Of a stretch of 25,053 nt of DNA, positions 14,393 through 22,932 are shown one piece after another; position 1 is the first letter of the stretch; each line of letters begins with the position of its first letter. Where the stretch lies: positions 1-25,053 of the forward strand of contig UREM01000028.1 in NCBI GenBank assembly GCA_900546775.1, written 5' to 3'. The notes under the pieces were generated by a model. The model searched no databases. It was not told where the DNA came from and worked only from the letters and a program-made list of their open reading frames with translations. Source of the DNA: an uncultured Collinsella sp. (GTDB lineage Bacteria > Actinomycetota > Coriobacteriia > Coriobacteriales > Coriobacteriaceae). The position numbers and the translations under genes were made by a program.

Positions 14393-17134
14393 TCACTCGT
14401 CGAGCAGGAGGTCCGAGGAGCCGAGGCGCTCTTCTCGCGCCGGGGCGGCGCTCACACTTATGTAGTCGAAGACATATGCGATCTCGCTTACGGGAACCTC
14501 TACGCGATAGCGCGTCGAGATGCTCGAGAAGCTCTGCCTGAAGGACTCGATGAAATCGGCGCGTTCCTCCTCGAAGCGGCCCTGGCCAACGTAGGTCTCA
14601 ATGGGGTTTCTGGTAACAAGGCGCTCGACGAGACAGCAGAGGTGAACGTAGAGCCCAATGATGGCGTTGCTGCCGATCTTCTCGCCTGTCCTGCGCTGAA
14701 GCTCGTGCACGGCGCTCTCGATCTCATGGAATAGCCGCTCCGGGTCGAGGATGGTGATGGAGCGGATGACGTTCTGCAGCGTCATGTTCGAGAGCAGCTT
14801 CTCGTGGAAAGAAGAGAGCTCGGAAGCGTCAAGCCACCTGCCGAACACGGCATCAACCTTAGAGGCGGACGCCGTCGACATGATGTCCTCGAGGGCGACG
14901 AAGGGGACGGAGGCGACCCCGGGGTCTCCCGTGCCGATGACGGCGCAGACGCGGTGCTCGGAGAAAACGGCGTCGTTCGACCCGTTCGCGACGAGCTGCT
15001 TGAAGGGCCTCGTGAGCAGGCGCGCGCCTATGGTGCGCGGGAGGCTCTGCGAGACGAGCTGGCGTATCCTCTCCGCGGCGTCGACCCCGGACTCGGAGCA
15101 GAAGACGATGGCGTCCTCACGGTTGACGCGCTCGATCACCTTGCAGTGCGTCACGCACGCGGCGGTCGCATCGCCAAGAACCTCGGCGATGGACTTGCCG
15201 CCGAGCAGCCCGACCCCGATCTCGAGCGCAAGACCGGTAGAGACGTTGTTCACCACGCCGATAGTGGAGTCGGTAACGTTGTAGAGGGCCTTATAGGCCT
15301 CCTCCAAGGAGCCCATGTCGACGAGGAACACGACCCCGGTGCAGTAGGAATGGCGGTCGACGAGGCGCTGGAGCGGACCGACGATGTCCTTCAGCTGCTG
15401 GTCGTAGGGCATGTCGACAGCCTCGTACACATGCATGCCGAGCATACGGTTCGCCGCGTCGGCGATGCTCGTCGCCGTTGAGTAGCCGTGGGACAGGATG
15501 ACGCAGAGCGTCCGAAGGGCCTTCGCATCGCGAGACTCCGATGCGACGCACAGCGTCAGAAGCGTCTTCGTGAAGTGATCGAGCGAGATTCCCAGCGCCC
15601 CTTCCACGTCTGCGGCGACCTGATCGGAGACACTCGAGGCAAACGGCAATTCGGAGGTCACGGCACCGAGGAGATGGGAGATTTGCTCCGCACAGGCAGA
15701 CTTTCGCTTAGCCAGGCCGATACCCGGCCACAACTGCAGGCAAATCTCCTGGGCCAGTAGAAAAGCGACCTTCCTCGAAAGCTCGATGCCATAAGAAGAG
15801 CCTGCGTCGGCAAGGACCGCGCCCACGACGCGCTCGAAGGCGCGCGACCTCGAGGAGGCGACGCCGTGGTCGAAGATCAAGTGATCCTCAACGCCGCGCA
15901 CAGCGGAGACAGCTTGCGAGACAAGCTCGGAGACAGAGAGCTCCCCGGCGCAGAATCGCTCATCGAGGGAGCACAGGGCATCGAGCGCCTGCTCGACCGG
16001 CCCTGTGCTCTCGGCGGCATCCAGAGACGCGTCGATCAGAACGCCATCGTCGGGCTGTTGATCGATCTGCGCGGAGGAGAGGAGCCCGCTGGGAAGAAGA
16101 TACGGGCGAACGACGACGTAGTCGCCCTCGCGATTGAGGAACGCTTTGGCGCAGCAGTTCGTCACGCAGGCGCGCAAGCCGGCGATGTTATCGGAAAAGT
16201 CCGCGTTCACGAGGCAACGGTATGCGCCGCGGCTGATCTTCACATCAGAACCGATTCGGCACCCCTCGCTGCGCAGGAAGCTCAAGATGAGATCCTCGCG
16301 CTCCTCGGGGGTCCGCTCCTTGAGTGAGGGGACGCGGGCACAGATGGGCATTTTGCTGTAGGCCGAGGAAACCTTCAGGTCATCGGCGGATAGCGTCGTC
16401 GAAAGAACGAGGCGAGCGCGCGGCGCATCCTGGGAGGCATCGAGCCCGAGAGCCGTCGCAAGGCAGTGCTCCATCGCAGAGGGAGAGAGTGCCTCGATGC
16501 CGTTGACAAAGACCACACCCCCGCGCGCATTCGCGATCGACTCGTCAAGAAGCCCGTTGAACGAGGCGGCGTCCGGGACCCCGGCGCAGTCGATGCGCAC
16601 ATAGGAGGAGTCGCGGGACAGCAAGCCCTGGTTCTTGCCGTACTCGTACACAAGGCGAGAAAGGAAAGACTTACCGACACCCACGCCGCCGCTCAAGAGG
16701 ATGGGCAGGCCAAACGGAGGGTACTGAACCGCAGCCTTGCACTGCTCGACAACGGAGCTGAGGCTCATGTCGAAGCCCACGGCACGCGCGAAGTCGCGGT
16801 GATCGGCGATTCCCGTCGCCTGGATGAGGTCGGCGAGCGAGGCGTACTCGCTTGCAGAGAGCTTTACCTGAAAACGCTTCTGGAACGCGCGGCGATGAAA
16901 ATAACGGACAGGCCTGCCCGCCACCTTAACCACAAGACCGGCGCGAACAAGGTCGTTGAGGTACTGGCTCGCCAGGCTCCTGGAGATGATGAGTGTCTCG
17001 GCGATGTCGGAGGTGGACAGACGGGCAAGGTCGTCGAGCGAGACGGCAGAGGTGAGGGCCTCGAGATGCTCGAGAATCCTGTCCCTCATGTCGACGGGTT
17101 TCTTTGCCAAGCTGTCCTGTGTGGTCTTGTCCAT
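14393..17134 (-). CDS. LevR-like PRD/PTS-controlled transcriptional activator, degenerate AAA+ domain
   Basis: This 913-residue regulator has the LevR layout. An N-terminal winged HTH covers about 15-90 (IISRSLASQYLNDLVRAG, then AGRPVRYF). An AAA+ domain covers about 120-345, with Walker A GGVGVGKS (149-156). A PRD1-like region lies at about 380-475. An EIIA-Man-like domain covers about 540-660, with ILSHGYSTA holding His549, then VDMP and FLVDMGSL. An EIIB-like part lies at about 670-760, and PRD2 at about 780-893 with His831 in YVHLCCLVERL. LevR proteins activate PTS operons and are tuned by PTS phosphorylation. Here the GAFTGA segment that contacts sigma54 is missing and Walker B reads VVFVNGIE instead of LFLDEI. 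The PRD1 helix FLLAQEICLQLW lacks the expected His. The start follows AGGAGG. The PTS operon follows on the same strand. Confidence 0.9.
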   Translation of the reverse strand: MDKTTQDSLAKKPVDMRDRILEHLEALTSAVSLDDLARLSTSDIAETLIISRSLASQYLNDLVRAGLVVKVAGRPVRYFHRRAFQKRFQVKLSASEYASLADLIQATGIADHRDFARAVGFDMSLSSVVEQCKAAVQYPPFGLPILLSGGVGVGKSFLSRLVYEYGKNQGLLSRDSSYVRIDCAGVPDAASFNGLLDESIANARGGVVFVNGIEALSPSAMEHCLATALGLDASQDAPRARLVLSTTLSADDLKVSSAYSKMPICARVPSLKERTPEEREDLILSFLRSEGCRIGSDVKISRGAYRCLVNADFSDNIAGLRACVTNCCAKAFLNREGDYVVVRPYLLPSGLLSSAQIDQQPDDGVLIDASLDAAESTGPVEQALDALCSLDERFCAGELSVSELVSQAVSAVRGVEDHLIFDHGVASSRSRAFERVVGAVLADAGSSYGIELSRKVAFLLAQEICLQLWPGIGLAKRKSACAEQISHLLGAVTSELPFASSVSDQVAADVEGALGISLDHFTKTLLTLCVASESRDAKALRTLCVILSHGYSTATSIADAANRMLGMHVYEAVDMPYDQQLKDIVGPLQRLVDRHSYCTGVVFLVDMGSLEEAYKALYNVTDSTIGVVNNVSTGLALEIGVGLLGGKSIAEVLGDATAACVTHCKVIERVNREDAIVFCSESGVDAAERIRQLVSQSLPRTIGARLLTRPFKQLVANGSNDAVFSEHRVCAVIGTGDPGVASVPFVALEDIMSTASASKVDAVFGRWLDASELSSFHEKLLSNMTLQNVIRSITILDPERLFHEIESAVHELQRRTGEKIGSNAIIGLYVHLCCLVERLVTRNPIETYVGQGRFEEERADFIESFRQSFSSISTRYRVEVPVSEIAYVFDYISVSAAPAREERLGSSDLLLDE

Positions 17135-17158
17135 GACTTCTTACCTCCTCGTACAAGG

Positions 17159-17164
17159 AGTATA
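17159..17164 (-). promoter_or_regulatory. Candidate -10 box for the LevR-like gene
   Basis: TATACT on the minus strand lies 24 bp ahead of the start codon and just upstream of AGGAGG, giving a short leader. No good -35 box is seen, consistent with a promoter needing an activator, but this is speculative. Confidence 0.35.
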
Positions 17165-17305
17165 AGGGGAGAACAGAGAACGGAAGGGGGCGCGTGGGGG
17201 AATCAACAGCTCCGAGGAAAAGTCCACCACTTGAGGGGCAGAAAACAACGGCCATTGAACATTCAGGGCCGACGCTCAACACTTCGGCTCGACACTTCGC
17301 TTTGG

Positions 17306-17362
17306 AAAGGGCCCCGGCGCGCCGGGGTCCCAACATAAAGAAGGGCCCCGGCGCGCAGGGCC
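17306..17362 (-). terminator. GC-rich duplicated hairpins after the mtnN remnant
   Basis: AAGGGCCCCGGCGCGC occurs twice in direct order (17306-17321 and 17341-17356). The first copy forms a near-perfect palindrome 17309-17331, and the second pairs GGCCC with GGGCC. On the minus strand the first hairpin runs into CTTTCC. They probably form the old terminator of mtnN, tandemly duplicated. Confidence 0.55.
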
Positions 17363-17686
17363 TAAAGCTTAACCATGCGCGCGGCGATGCGGGCGCAGTC
17401 GCAGGCGGCCTTCTTCTCGAAGGTGTTGTAGTCGACGACCCGGCCCTCGGCGCAGGGCTTGTCGCTGATGGCGCGCACGACGACGAGGGGCACGCCGTTG
17501 AGATAGGCGGCCTGCGCGATGGTGCAGCCCTCCATCTCGCAGCACAGGTCGCCGAAGATCGCGAGGATTCGCTCCTTCTGTTCCGCGGGCGAGACAAACT
17601 GGTCGCCGGAGACGACGCGGCCCTTGAGGACCTTAATGTCGGGGGCGACGGCGGCCGCGGCGGCGCACGCCGCCAGCAAGGGCCGG
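17362..17686 (-). pseudogene. mtnN: 5'-truncated 5'-methylthioadenosine/S-adenosylhomocysteine nucleosidase
   Basis: The last 100 or so codons match the C-terminal half of MtnN (Pfs), which cleaves methylthioadenosine and S-adenosylhomocysteine. Seen: LKGRVVSGDQFVS, then CEMEGCTIAQAA (normally EMEGAAIA) and VVVRAISDKP with the catalytic Asp. The N-terminal half, including the catalytic Glu near residue 12 and the glycine-rich segment, is missing. Upstream of about 17686 the same frame runs through the antisense of an IS3 transposase fragment, so the apparent longer ORF is an artefact of the junction. The remnant should be inactive. Confidence 0.85.
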
Positions 17687-18137
17687 AACGGATCGCGCAA
17701 GATCAAGGCGTCGCCCGGGAGGTCGGGCGTTACCGTCAGCCGGCGCCGCGTCTGCCGCATCATGAGGGAGAACGGCCTGGCCGGCGCATACGGCAGGAAA
17801 AGGTTCAAGGTGCACCCCGGGGCGATCAACGAGGCCGACGTGTCGAACGTCGTCGCGCGCGGCTTCGGCGGCAGGGCGCCGTACACCCATATATGCAGCG
17901 ACTTGGCCTGCGTGCGCGTCGGGGCGTCGTGGAACTACGTCTGCCTGCTCGTCGACCTCTGCAACGGGGAAATCGTCGGCCACTCCGAAGGATCGAGGAG
18001 GGACGCGCGAGCTCCGAGCCAAGCTCTTGGATTACGTGCACTGGTACAACAACTTCAGGATCCACTCGACGCTGGGCTTCATGTCGCCGGTCGAGTTCAG
18101 GGAGGCGGGGCCGTCCCTCCCGGAATCGTCCAAATAA
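17687..18137 (+). mobile_element. Decayed IS3-family transposase (OrfB) fragment
   Basis: The first part, 17687-17986, reads GSRKIKA, then VTVSRRRVCRIMRENGLAG, HICSDLACVRVG and YVCLLVDLCNGEIVGHS. These are the helix-turn and rve integrase core of IS3 OrfB, including its first Asp. The frame then breaks. The second part, about 18006-18137, reads LLDYVHWYNNFRIHSTLGF and ends at TAA; this is the family's C-terminal end. The stretch between, with the remaining acidic active-site residues, is deleted, and the 5' third is absent. The fragment sits directly against the truncated mtnN on the opposite strand. Confidence 0.88.
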
Positions 18138-18846
18138 GTGTTGCCAATCCATAGCCAATCCAGCCATCATCTCCGCGAAGGAGGACGTCAGGAAAAGCTC
18201 GGCTTGAGCTCGGTCGGACGCGGTCTGTGGGGCATCATTCAGGCTCAGGGGGTCTCCTTGTCTTCTTCGGTCGCAACCTGAATGATAGGGACGGCCCCTT
18301 CTCTCTTTCCCCTTCGTTTTCGACGCGTCACCCTCTCGGCGGGCTTAAGGCCCGCGCTCGCGGGTGCAGGGGCTACGCCCAAACCCCAAAAACGTAACGC
18401 CGTGCTCGAAGCGTTTCCGGACGTCAGCGTAATCTCAAATCCCGTTCGTCAACTCATGGGCAAGCCACCTGAGACTACTCATTTCTCCTACTGGCAATGA
18501 AGACCTGCGACCTGCAGTTTTGCAAACTGCTTGAAAGCCACCTGCGTTGATTCACTTCCTATTGCAGCTGGCGGCTTGCACGCGAAAAGGCATTTAAGTT
18601 TCAAAACGGGCGTTTTCGGCGCTATCGAGCCTCCAAAGGCATCCCGCCGCGCCCTTTGGGACAAAAACAAAAACTCAAAGCCCTGAGTTCGAAAATAGTT
18701 TTTGGAGTTGTCCCGACTTTTGTCCCCGAAGCCGACGAAACGCGACAGGGTGTCACCTGGCGGCACTCGATTCGAGACGGCACCGAAAACTGGATGCAAC
18801 CGGAATGACGGGACGGCAGAACCGAAGTCATCGAGTGGGGATAGAA
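18138..18846. other. Non-coding interval with inverted repeats
   Basis: No gene is recognised in about 700 bases. Seen: an inverted repeat ATCATTCAGG (18234-18243) with CCTGAATGAT (18277-18286); GCGGGC/GCCCGC near 18340; and a long imperfect hairpin with outer arms GGGACAA (18658-18664) and TTGTCCC (18708-18714). A minus-strand reading frame (18488-18886) overlaps the rplX terminator and resembles no family I know, so it is not called. It may consist of lineage-specific extragenic repeats. Confidence 0.5.
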
Positions 18847-18878
18847 AAAGGCCCGGGTGCCGTGGCATCCGGGCCTTT
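18847..18878 (-). terminator. Rho-independent terminator of the ribosomal-protein operon
   Basis: A 15-bp stem (18847-18861/18864-18878; AAAGGCCCGG core) with a very small loop is followed by TTTTT on the minus strand, 27 bp after the rplX stop. It ends the block at rplX. Confidence 0.92.
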
Positions 18879-18904
18879 GCTAGCAACTTGATGTTGCGGG
18901 CAGC

Positions 18905-19210
18905 TTAGAACTTGTGACCGCACTTCTTGCAGACGCGCAGCTTGTTCTTGCCGTCCTTCTCGTGACCGACGCGGGTAACCTTACCGCACTCGGGGCAAAC
19001 GAGATTGACGTTGGAGGCATCGATGGGAGCCTCCTGCGAAACGATGCCGCCCTGCTGGTTGGCAGCGTTGGGCTTGACGGCCTTCTTGACGACCGAAACG
19101 CCCTCGACAACGACCTTGTTCTCAGCGGGGAGAGCACGCAGGACAACGCCCTGCTTGCCGCGATCCTTACCAGAGAGAACCTGGACCTTATCGCCCTTCT
19201 TGATATACAT
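18905..19210 (-). CDS. rplX: 50S ribosomal protein L24
   Basis: This 101-residue protein is an early assembly protein of the large subunit near the tunnel exit. Seen: the KOW motif [20 protein letters not shown] at the N-terminus and a C-terminal C4 zinc-ribbon-type end (CPECGK with CKKCGHKF). GGGGAG precedes the ATG; it is 13 bp after rplN. It is the last gene of this block: a terminator follows where rplE is expected in the usual S10-spc gene order. Confidence 0.97.
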   Translation of the reverse strand: MYIKKGDKVQVLSGKDRGKQGVVLRALPAENKVVVEGVSVVKKAVKPNAANQQGGIVSQEAPIDASNVNLVCPECGKVTRVGHEKDGKNKLRVCKKCGHKF

Positions 19211-19223
19211 ATATCTCCCCTAA

Positions 19224-19592
19224 CTACAGGGTCTCGGGAGCGAGCGAGACGATCTTCATGTACTTCTTGTCACGAAGCTCGCGAGCGACGGGCCCGAAGA
19301 TACGGGTGCCGACGGGCGAACCATCGTTGTTGATGACAACGCAGGCGTTCTCATCAAAGCGAATGTAGGAGCCATCCTTGCGGCGGATCTCCTTAACGGT
19401 GCGAACGACGACGCAACGGACAACGTCCTTCTTCTTGACGTTGGCGCCAGGGGTAGCCTCCTGGACAGCACCGATGAACACATCGCCGATGCCTGCATAA
19501 CGACGCTTGGAACCGCCAAGCACCTTGATGCAGCGAATCTTGCGAGCGCCGGAGTTGTCGGCGACGTTCAGCATGGTTTGCATCTGAATCAT
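19224..19592 (-). CDS. rplN: 50S ribosomal protein L14
   Basis: This is a 122-residue large-subunit protein at the subunit interface. The family start [18 protein letters not shown] and the core [13 protein letters not shown], then [10 protein letters not shown] and [13 protein letters not shown], are all present at full length. The start follows GGAGGAA. A 118-bp gap to rpsQ upstream is long for this operon and contains TATAAA, so an internal promoter is possible. Confidence 0.98.
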   Translation of the reverse strand: MIQMQTMLNVADNSGARKIRCIKVLGGSKRRYAGIGDVFIGAVQEATPGANVKKKDVVRCVVVRTVKEIRRKDGSYIRFDENACVVINNDGSPVGTRIFGPVARELRDKKYMKIVSLAPETL

Positions 19593-19710
19593 GGTAGATG
19601 TTCCTCCGAACTAAGAACCGAAGAGAGGTGCGCAGCCTTTATACGGCCCGTGGTATGCAAGCCAGACATACGCACATCTTCGGAAACGTACAAGTCGTAA
19701 GAGCGACTGC
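19593..19710 (-). promoter_or_regulatory. Long rpsQ-rplN gap, possible internal promoter
   Basis: 118 bp separate two genes that are usually close. The minus strand holds TATAAA near 19640 preceded by TTGCAT at shorter than usual spacing. The sequence around it faintly resembles the 28-bp element upstream of rplC and rplB. Tentative. Confidence 0.3.
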
Positions 19711-19971
19711 TTATTTAGCGCGCTCGACGACCTCGATGAGGCGCCAACGCTTCATCTTGGACATAGGACGGGTCTCCATAACGCGGACGGTATCGCCCAC
19801 GCCAGCCGTGCACTCCTCGTCGTGAGCGTGCAGCTTCTTGGAGCTGGTCATCATCTTGCCGTACTTGGGGTGACGCTTGCGCTCGGTGATGGTGACAACA
19901 ATGGTCTTGGCACCGGAGACGGAGGTAACGACACCCGTACGGACCTTACGCGAGTTACGCGAATCAGTCAT
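19711..19971 (-). CDS. rpsQ: 30S ribosomal protein S17
   Basis: This is an 86-residue primary 16S rRNA-binding protein with the OB fold. Seen: RKVRTGVVTSVSGAKTIVV near the start, then HPKYGKMMTSSKKLHAHDEE and VMETRPMSKMKRWRL, as in other bacterial S17. GGAGA precedes the ATG; 16 bp after rpmC. Confidence 0.98.
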   Translation of the reverse strand: MTDSRNSRKVRTGVVTSVSGAKTIVVTITERKRHPKYGKMMTSSKKLHAHDEECTAGVGDTVRVMETRPMSKMKRWRLIEVVERAK

Positions 19972-19987
19972 GTTCTCTCCTTAGGTC

Positions 19988-20203
19988 CTACTCGGCGACA
20001 GCGGACTTCTCCGCTGCGATCTCGCGGGCGCGCTGCTCCGTGAGGACGCGAGCGATGTCCTTCTTCACGGTGTTTACGCGAGCGGTGTTGTCCAGCTGGC
20101 TGGTGGCCATCTGGAAACGAAGGTTAAAGAGCTCGGCGCGCATTTCCTTCAGCTTCTCAACGAGCTGAGCGTCCGAGAGCTCACGAATCTCTGCGGGCTT
20201 CAT
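19988..20203 (-). CDS. rpmC: 50S ribosomal protein L29
   Basis: This is a 71-residue, two-helix protein near the exit tunnel. Seen: [20 protein letters not shown] and ELFNLRFQMATSQLDN, the standard L29 helices, then VKKDIARVLTEQR. The start codon shares one base with the rplP stop (TAATG), indicating translational coupling. Confidence 0.97.
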   Translation of the reverse strand: MKPAEIRELSDAQLVEKLKEMRAELFNLRFQMATSQLDNTARVNTVKKDIARVLTEQRAREIAAEKSAVAE

Positions 20204-20706
20204 TAGTTCTCCTCCTTGGCGGCGGCGGCGTCCTCAGCAGCCCACTTGGCCTCGAGAGCGGCCTCCTCAGCCATCTCCTTCTCGATGCGCTGCTCAGCGT
20301 TCTTAGCAGCAACAATCTTGGTCTTGATGGGAAGCTTGTGCTGTGCAAGACGCAGAGCCTCGCGAGCGACCTCCTCGGGCACGCCCTTGACCTCGAACAT
20401 GATGCGGCCGGGCTTGACGACGGCCACCCACTCCTCGGGGTTACCCTTACCAGAACCCATGCGAGTCTCGGCAGGCTTCTTGGTGATGGGCTTATCGGGG
20501 AAGATCGTGATGTAGACACGACCGCCACGCTTCATGTAGCGGGTCATGGCAATACGAGCGGCCTCGATCTGACGGTTGGTGATCCAATGGGCCTCGAGAG
20601 CCTGGATACCAAACTCACCGAAATGCAGCTCGGTATTACCCTTGGCCTGGCCCTTCATGGAGCCACGCTGCACCTTGCGGTGAAGAATACGCTTAGGGGC
20701 AAGCAC
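20203..20706 (-). CDS. rplP: 50S ribosomal protein L16 with long C-terminal tail
   Basis: This 167-residue protein is needed for tRNA accommodation and peptidyl-transfer centre structure. Seen: [18 protein letters not shown] at the start, [20 protein letters not shown], and [18 protein letters not shown]. Most bacterial L16 proteins end at about 137-145 residues. Here some 25-30 extra residues follow the conserved end, rich in Ala, Glu and Lys ([19 protein letters not shown]). The GTG start overlaps the rpsC stop (TAGTG), a coupled junction. Confidence 0.96.
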   Translation of the reverse strand: MLAPKRILHRKVQRGSMKGQAKGNTELHFGEFGIQALEAHWITNRQIEAARIAMTRYMKRGGRVYITIFPDKPITKKPAETRMGSGKGNPEEWVAVVKPGRIMFEVKGVPEEVAREALRLAQHKLPIKTKIVAAKNAEQRIEKEMAEEAALEAKWAAEDAAAAKEEN

Positions 20707-21416
20707 TACTGACCCCTCCTCTCGGAGTTACGACGACGAGGACGGGAAGAGCCCTCGAGTGCAGGGTTGGGAACAGGCTGGCCCGGGAGCTTCTCGCCCA
20801 GGTAGATCCAGACCTTCACGCCGCAAGCGCCCATGGTGGTGCTGGCGACAGCCGTGCCGTAGTCGATCTTGGCACGGAGGGTGTGCAGAGGCACGCGACC
20901 CTCGCGGTACCACTCACGACGGCCCATCTCGGCACCGCCGAGACGACCGGAGCACTGGATACGGATGCCCTTAGCGCCGGCCTTGCGGGCAGACTGGACA
21001 GCCTTGCGCATAGCGCGACGGAAGGCAACGCGGCCCTCGAGCTGCTCGGCGATAGACTGAGCAACGAGGTTGGCGTCGAGCTCGGGGCGCTTGATCTCGA
21101 CAACGTCGACGGAGAGCTGGCCCTTGGAGACGCCAGCGACCTTCTCGAGCTCGGTGCGGAGGGTATCGATCTCGGCACCCTTCTTACCGATGACAACGCC
21201 GGGGCGAGCGGTGAGGATGATGACCTTCACCTTGTCGCCAGCGCGCTCGATCTCGACGCGGGAGACAGCTGCGCGGGAAAGACGCTTCTCGAGGTACTTG
21301 CGGATCTCGAGATCGTTACCGAGGGTCTTAGCGTAATCCTTCTCTGCGAACCAGCGGGAGCGCCAGTTCTCGGTGATGCCAAGACGGAAGCCGGTGGGGT
21401 AGACTTTCTGACCCAT
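20706..21416 (-). CDS. rpsC: 30S ribosomal protein S3
   Basis: This is a 236-residue protein at the mRNA entry site with helicase-like function. Seen: [20 protein letters not shown] at the start, a KH domain with [15 protein letters not shown] (the GxxG loop is GKKG), and the C-terminal S3 domain with [21 protein letters not shown] basic tail of about 20 residues ends the protein. GGAGG lies upstream; 6 bp after rplV. Confidence 0.98.
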   Translation of the reverse strand: MGQKVYPTGFRLGITENWRSRWFAEKDYAKTLGNDLEIRKYLEKRLSRAAVSRVEIERAGDKVKVIILTARPGVVIGKKGAEIDTLRTELEKVAGVSKGQLSVDVVEIKRPELDANLVAQSIAEQLEGRVAFRRAMRKAVQSARKAGAKGIRIQCSGRLGGAEMGRREWYREGRVPLHTLRAKIDYGTAVASTTMGACGVKVWIYLGEKLPGQPVPNPALEGSSRPRRRNSERRGQ

Positions 21417-21422
21417 ACAGCT

Positions 21423-21794
21423 TTACGCCTCCTTTCGAGGAGCAACGACGACGGTGATGTGGGAAGTACGCTTCAGAATGCGAGAAGCGGAACCCTTGGC
21501 GCGGGGACGGATGCGCTTAAGCGTCGGACCCTCGTCAACATAGGCAGCGGCGACAACCAGGTTGTCGGCACGCAGACCGTTGTTGTTCTCGGCGTTCGCA
21601 ACGGCGGAACGGAGAACCTTCTCGACATCCACGGCGACGGCGCGGTCGCAGAAGTGGAGGATGTCGAAGGCCTGAGCGACAGGCTTGCGGCGGATCAGAT
21701 CGACCACCAGGCGGGCCTTGCTGGGGGAAACACGCACGTACTTAGCGACGGCGCGAACCTCGGTGGCCTCAGTTTCAATAGACTTAGTTGCCAT
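21423..21794 (-). CDS. rplV: 50S ribosomal protein L22
   Basis: This is a 123-residue protein lining the exit tunnel. Seen: [20 protein letters not shown], then [11 protein letters not shown] and [20 protein letters not shown], the extended loop that reaches the tunnel constriction. It carries about 12 extra N-terminal residues before the core. It lies 14 bp after rpsS. Confidence 0.97.
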   Translation of the reverse strand: MATKSIETEATEVRAVAKYVRVSPSKARLVVDLIRRKPVAQAFDILHFCDRAVAVDVEKVLRSAVANAENNNGLRADNLVVAAAYVDEGPTLKRIRPRAKGSASRILKRTSHITVVVAPRKEA

Positions 21795-21808
21795 TTACGG
21801 TTAACCCC

Positions 21809-22069
21809 CTATTTGGCCTTGTGGCCACGGAACGTACGAGTCGGCGCGAACTCGCCGAGCTTGTGACCAACCATGGACTCGGTAACATACACGGGCACAT
21901 GCTTGCGGCCGTCGTGGACGGCGATGGTGTGACCAACCATCTCGGGGAAGATGGTGGACGCGCGGGACCAGGTCTTCACGACGTCCTTCTTGCCAGCCTC
22001 GTTCATCGCGGTGATACGCGAGAGAAGGCGAGTCTCCACGAACGGGCCCTTTTTGAGACTTCTGCTCAT
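21809..22069 (-). CDS. rpsS: 30S ribosomal protein S19
   Basis: This is an 86-residue head protein that pairs with S13 and contacts tRNA. Seen: [19 protein letters not shown], then [22 protein letters not shown] and [23 protein letters not shown] precedes the ATG; 32 bp after rplB. Confidence 0.98.
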   Translation of the reverse strand: MSRSLKKGPFVETRLLSRITAMNEAGKKDVVKTWSRASTIFPEMVGHTIAVHDGRKHVPVYVTESMVGHKLGEFAPTRTFRGHKAK

Positions 22070-22101
22070 AAGTGCTTTCTCCTAAAACTCGGTATCCGAA
22101 A

Positions 22102-22932
22102 TTACTTCTTACGGCGACGAATGATGTGCTGGTTCGAGACCTTCTTCTTCTTGCGCGTACGAAGGCCCTTCGTCGGCTTACCCCAGGGGGTAACAGAGGG
22201 ACGACCAGAGGTGTGGTTCTTGCCCTCGCCACCGCCGTGCGGGTGGTCGACAGGGTTCATGACGGTACCGCGGACGGTCGGGCGCACGTTCATGTGACGC
22301 TTACGGCCGGCCTTGCCGATGACGATGTTGGCGTGATCGGCGTTGCCGACCTCACCGACGGTGGCGCGGCAGGTAACGAGGATGCGGCGCATCTCGGAGG
22401 AAGGCATACGGACGATAGCGTACTTGCCCTCCTTACCCATCAGCTGGCAGGAGTTACCGGCGGAACGGGCGATAGCAGCGCCCTTGCCCGGCTGGAACTC
22501 GACGGCGTGGATGAGCGTACCGACGGGGATGTCGGCGAGGGGCAGAGCGTTGCCCGGCTTGATGTCGGCGTCAGAACCGGACATGATGGTCTGACCGACC
22601 TCGAGGCCCTTGGGGGCCAGGATGTAGCGCTTCTCACCGTCAGCGTAGTGCAGCAGAGCGATGCGAGCGGAACGGTTCGGATCGTACTCGATCGTGGCAA
22701 CCTTGGCGGGCACGCCGTCCTTGTTGCGCTTGAAGTCGATCACGCGGTAACGACGCTTCACGCCGCCGCCCTGGTGGCGGGTGGTGATGCGGCCGTTGTT
22801 GTTACGACCGGCCTTCTTGGGCAGGGGCTCGAGAAGGGACTTCTCGGGCTTGGTGCAGGTGATCTCAGAGAAATCGGAGATCGTCTGCCAACGCCTACCA
22901 GCGGAGGTCGGCTTAAGGTGCTTTACAGCCAT
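22102..22932 (-). CDS. rplB: 50S ribosomal protein L2
   Basis: This 276-residue protein is essential for subunit joining and peptidyl transfer. Seen: [20 protein letters not shown] at the start, [20 protein letters not shown], and the conserved loop [13 protein letters not shown] that reaches the catalytic centre. The ATG at 22932 after AAAGGG is chosen over an upstream start at 23007, which would add 25 non-homologous residues. An unusually long 179-bp gap separates it from rplW. Confidence 0.98.
   Translation of the reverse strand: MAVKHLKPTSAGRRWQTISDFSEITCTKPEKSLLEPLPKKAGRNNNGRITTRHQGGGVKRRYRVIDFKRNKDGVPAKVATIEYDPNRSARIALLHYADGEKRYILAPKGLEVGQTIMSGSDADIKPGNALPLADIPVGTLIHAVEFQPGKGAAIARSAGNSCQLMGKEGKYAIVRMPSSEMRRILVTCRATVGEVGNADHANIVIGKAGRKRHMNVRPTVRGTVMNPVDHPHGGGEGKNHTSGRPSVTPWGKPTKGLRTRKKKKVSNQHIIRRRKK

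Noticed and set aside
13037..14734. 565-residue plus-strand reading frame
   Set aside because: It runs antisense to EIIC, EIIB and the regulator end, with repetitive Asp/Gly/His composition.
17687..17886. N-terminal extension of mtnN to an ATG at 17886
   Set aside because: These codons are the antisense of a clear IS3 transposase fragment and do not match MtnN.
18488..18886. 132-residue minus-strand hypothetical protein
   Set aside because: It starts inside the rplX terminator, has no ribosome binding site and no recognisable domain.
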